From Akkermansia sp. (lineage in GTDB: Bacteria; Verrucomicrobiota; Verrucomicrobiia; Verrucomicrobiales; Akkermansiaceae), in the NCBI GenBank assembly GCA_017399165.1, contig JAFQEF010000005.1, forward strand, positions 1-33,317: a stretch of 33,317 bases of DNA, given 5' to 3'. Under the pieces are notes generated by a model. The model searched no databases and was not told the DNA's origin. It was given only the letters and a program-made list of their open reading frames with translations. The position numbers and the translations under genes are program-made. This document shows, piece by piece, positions 31,055 through 33,317 of this stretch (its first letter is position 1; every line of letters begins with the position of its first letter).

Positions 31055-31090
31055 CGCCCCGGCTCCTCAGGAGTCGGGGCGTTTGGTTCT
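31055..31090 (+). terminator. Terminator-like hairpin after the decayed copy
   Basis: A 12-bp stem with one G-U pair (31055-31066 with 31070-31081) closes a 3-nt loop and is followed by a T-rich stretch (TTTGGTTCTT). Confidence 0.6.
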
Positions 31091-31099
31091 TGTTATGTT

Positions 31100-31165
31100 A
31101 AAACTTTAGGTTGGCGAGCAGATGGCTCGCTATCGCTCGTACTACCCCCCCACACAAATTTCCAG
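31100..31165 (-). repeat. Degenerate piece of the multi-hairpin repeat
   Basis: On the minus strand this carries AATTTGTGTGG as in copy A, then a scrambled GCGAGCC-type block. The rest of the modules are missing. It lies just past the mnmG stop codon. Confidence 0.35.
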
Positions 31166-31193
31166 TTGTATGGGAGAGTTGCGCGAATGATGG

Positions 31194-33041
31194 TTACTTT
31201 TTAAGCCAAACGAGCAACAGGGCAATGTCTGCGGGGGTAATGCCGGGTATGCGGGCAGCTTGGCCGATGGTAGCGGGGCGCACGCGGTTAAAGCGCTGGC
31301 GAGCCTCCGTTTTAAGGGCAGGTATGGCGTTGTAGTCAAAATGCTCGGGTATACGTTTATCCTCTTGGCGTTGCATACGCTCTGCCGCCAGGCGCATGCG
31401 GTTGATATGGGCGGCAAAAATCACCTCAATGCTCATGGGCTCCCACACCTCGGGCGACAGCAGGTCGAGCACCGCCTGCGGCAGGTTGTGCCAGTCGTTA
31501 TCCGGGCGGCGTAACCACAGATTAAGGGGTATGCCCTCCACCTTCACCTTGTGGGTAAGTGCTACGGCATCCTCGATGGCTTTGAGGCGAGCAGCGGCCA
31601 CTGCCCCGCGCTCTTGAGAAAGCAGGCCCAGCTCGGCAGCTTTAGGGGAGAGCCGTAAATCCGCATTATCCTGTCGCAGCAGCAGGCGCATCTCTGCACG
31701 GCTGGTAAACATGCGGTAGGGCTCATCCGTACCGCGGGTGATGAGGTCATCTATCATCACGCCGATGTAGGCTTCATCTCTGCGTAAAATGAACGGCTCT
31801 TGCCCGCGCAGTGCCAGCATGGCATTAGCCCCGGCCATAAGCCCCTGCCCTGCGGCCTCTTCATAACCGCTGGTGCCGTTGATTTGACCGGCAAAGTACA
31901 GACCGCGCACGCGCTTGGTCTCCAGCGTGGGGAGCAGCTCTGTGGGGGGCACATAGTCATATTCCACGGCATAGCCGGGGCGAATCAGCTCCGCGTGCTC
32001 CAGCCCGGGGATACTGTGTACAATTTGTTGCTGTACAAAGAACGGCAGGCTTGAGGAAAGGCCGTTGAGGTAATATTCATCGGTACTGCGCCCCTCGGGT
32101 TCTATGAAGATTTGGTGGCGGTCTTTATCCGCAAAGCGCACCACTTTATCTTCAATACTGGGGCAATAGCGCGGCCCCGTGCCCTCTATCACCCCACCAA
32201 ACAAGGGGCTGTATTGCAGGTTGGCACGTATGATATCATGCGTACCCTCATGGGTGTATGTGGTAGCGCAAGGCATTTGCTGCAACTCAAAATCGGCATC
32301 CGCAAAGTAATTGAGGGTGCAGTGCGGCTCTGTCTCACGGCTCAACACCTGTGTAGAAATGTTACTGAACAGCGGGGGCGGAACATCCCCGGGCTGCATG
32401 GCGAGGGAGGCAAAGTCTATAGAGCTGCCTTTAATGCGCGGGGAGGTACCCGTTTTGAAACGCGCCAGCGGAAATCCCAGTTTCGCCAAGCTGTCTGATA
32501 TAGTGCTGGTAGCCCCGCCCAAACGGCCACCGGGCAAGTGGTCCATGCCCACATGCAGCAACCCTTTCATAAAAGTACCGCTGCACAGCACGATTTTTTT
32601 TGCGGCTATGCGTTGCCCCCAAGTCGTTACCACACCGGCAACGCGGGCATCCTGCACCACAATCTCGTTAACATCTGCCTGAATTAACTGCACACCGGGG
32701 GCGGTCTCCATCACCCACTTCATGCGGGTGCGGTAGGCCGCTTTGTCACACTGGGCACGCGGCGCACGCACGCTGGGCCCCTTGGAGGCATTGAGCATAC
32801 GAAACTGGATGGCCGTGGCATCCGTATTCAAGCCCATGGCACCGCCCAAGGCATCAATCTCTCTGACAATATGGCCTTTTGCCAAGCCGCCAATGGCAGG
32901 GTTGCAACTCATTTGGCCGATGGTGTCCAAATCATGCGTTACAAAAGCCACTTGCCCACCGAGTCTGGCGGCTGCCAATGCTGCCTCCACCCCGGCATGC
33001 CCGCCGCCTATCACTAACACATCGTATTCTTGAACTGCCAT
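31194..33041 (-). CDS. mnmG: tRNA uridine 34 modification enzyme MnmG (GidA)
   Basis: The 615-residue FAD protein works with MnmE to install the carboxymethylaminomethyl group on U34 of tRNAs reading codons ending in A or G. It has the N-terminal dinucleotide-binding motif [10 protein letters not shown], then the signature [21 protein letters not shown], and the [10 protein letters not shown] segment with its conserved Cys. The [21 protein letters not shown] block follows. The C-terminal helical region is full length. MnmE is not in the window. A promoter lies 14 nt before the start. The ATG has no Shine-Dalgarno sequence. Confidence 0.97.
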   Translation of the reverse strand: MAVQEYDVLVIGGGHAGVEAALAAARLGGQVAFVTHDLDTIGQMSCNPAIGGLAKGHIVREIDALGGAMGLNTDATAIQFRMLNASKGPSVRAPRAQCDKAAYRTRMKWVMETAPGVQLIQADVNEIVVQDARVAGVVTTWGQRIAAKKIVLCSGTFMKGLLHVGMDHLPGGRLGGATSTISDSLAKLGFPLARFKTGTSPRIKGSSIDFASLAMQPGDVPPPLFSNISTQVLSRETEPHCTLNYFADADFELQQMPCATTYTHEGTHDIIRANLQYSPLFGGVIEGTGPRYCPSIEDKVVRFADKDRHQIFIEPEGRSTDEYYLNGLSSSLPFFVQQQIVHSIPGLEHAELIRPGYAVEYDYVPPTELLPTLETKRVRGLYFAGQINGTSGYEEAAGQGLMAGANAMLALRGQEPFILRRDEAYIGVMIDDLITRGTDEPYRMFTSRAEMRLLLRQDNADLRLSPKAAELGLLSQERGAVAAARLKAIEDAVALTHKVKVEGIPLNLWLRRPDNDWHNLPQAVLDLLSPEVWEPMSIEVIFAAHINRMRLAAERMQRQEDKRIPEHFDYNAIPALKTEARQRFNRVRPATIGQAARIPGITPADIALLLVWLKK

Positions 33042-33055
33042 ATTTGTATACCCGC

Positions 33056-33084
33056 AGTCTACCAGACCCCGGCAGATTAGTCAA
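33056..33084 (-). promoter_or_regulatory. Promoter of mnmG
   Basis: On the minus strand, -35 TTGACT (33079-33084), 17 bp, -10 TAGACT (33056-33061), 14 nt before the ATG at 33041. Confidence 0.6.
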
Positions 33085-33135
33085 ACCTCAAATATACAAT
33101 ACACGTTGATCTACGAATTACAATTTGGGAACCTC

Positions 33136-33317
33136 GAAAAACTCGCCAAATGGCAATTTGTAGGGATGGCGAGCCGCAGGCGAGCGGAATCCTTAAGCCC
33201 CGCCCACCGGCGGGGCGCAAGACCATTAGCCCAAGGCAAGCCACGCAGTGGCGCAGCCTTGGGGTAGGATGATAAATAAATGAGAGCCCGAGGAGGGGGC
33301 GCGTCAGCGCCACCGAC
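33136..33317 (+). repeat. Multi-hairpin intergenic repeat, copy C, cut by window edge
   Basis: Module order is the same as in copies A and B, on the plus strand: GGATGGCGAGCCGCAGG block, GC hairpin (33197-33204 with 33209-33216), nested hairpin (outer 33230-33237 with 33256-33263, inner 33241-33244 with 33248-33251), then ATAAATGAGAGCCCG. The frame at 33077-33313 on the minus strand lies across it and is judged spurious. Confidence 0.75.

Noticed and set aside
33077..33313. 78-codon frame on the minus strand
   Set aside because: It covers the mnmG promoter region and repeat copy C and has no coding features.

Overview
The window reads as chromosomal DNA of a Verrucomicrobiota bacterium, most likely a gut, Akkermansia-like lineage. 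This is inference from gene content: a divergent FtsA/FtsZ set, a secreted GH33 sialidase of the mucin-degrading type, many lipoproteins and moderately high GC. No rRNA or long match is available here to fix the taxon. Promoters look like ordinary sigma70 boxes (TTGACA, 17 bp, TATAAT-like), which argues against Bacteroidota. Start codons almost never have a Shine-Dalgarno sequence, and many -10 boxes lie only 6-14 nt before the ATG, so leaderless or near-leaderless mRNAs look common.

Layout. 1-660 is a gene-free stretch with two copies of a multi-hairpin repeat. 665-3323 (minus) is a four-gene operon: a small lipoprotein, two tandem alpha/beta hydrolase paralogues and a left-handed beta-helix acyltransferase. 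3435-4073 is an ankyrin protein with a Cys/His-rich tail. 4206-5900 is a SulP anion transporter, convergent with an orphan ActB-like iron-sulfur protein (5913-7940, minus). 8031-8378 (minus) is a small lipoprotein. 8579-10356 is the rpsB-tsf operon with promoter, about 110-nt leader and terminator. 10417-11638 holds two small genes, a possible gene remnant and a tRNA-Ser(CGA) with its own promoter and terminator. 11772-13475 holds two exported proteins of unknown role. 13601-17523 is a division cluster, ftsA-ftsA-ftsZ, with two FtsA paralogues of equal length and an FtsZ with a changed T7 loop. 17631-19421 is a tandem pair of membrane proteins. 19681-22173 is an exported coiled-coil/TPR protein. 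22279-25129 is a likely operon of Na+/H+ antiporter, riboflavin synthase and a small membrane protein. 25136-26582 is an AAA ATPase/DUF4143 gene behind three 32-bp palindromic repeats. 26664-28721 is the sialidase. 28991-30367 is a lipoprotein with short ankyrin-like repeats, followed by a decayed copy of its own 5' end (about 30728-30983). 31194-33041 (minus) is mnmG, and a third hairpin-repeat copy runs off the right edge.

How it fits together. Most of the window is housekeeping: translation, tRNA modification, division, riboflavin and ion transport. It is interleaved with envelope-directed proteins, which suggests a diderm with a rich lipoprotein content. The best candidates for undescribed biology are the multi-hairpin repeat with compensatory stem changes, the double-FtsA/variant-FtsZ division set, the palindrome array before the AAA ATPase, and the leaderless initiation pattern.
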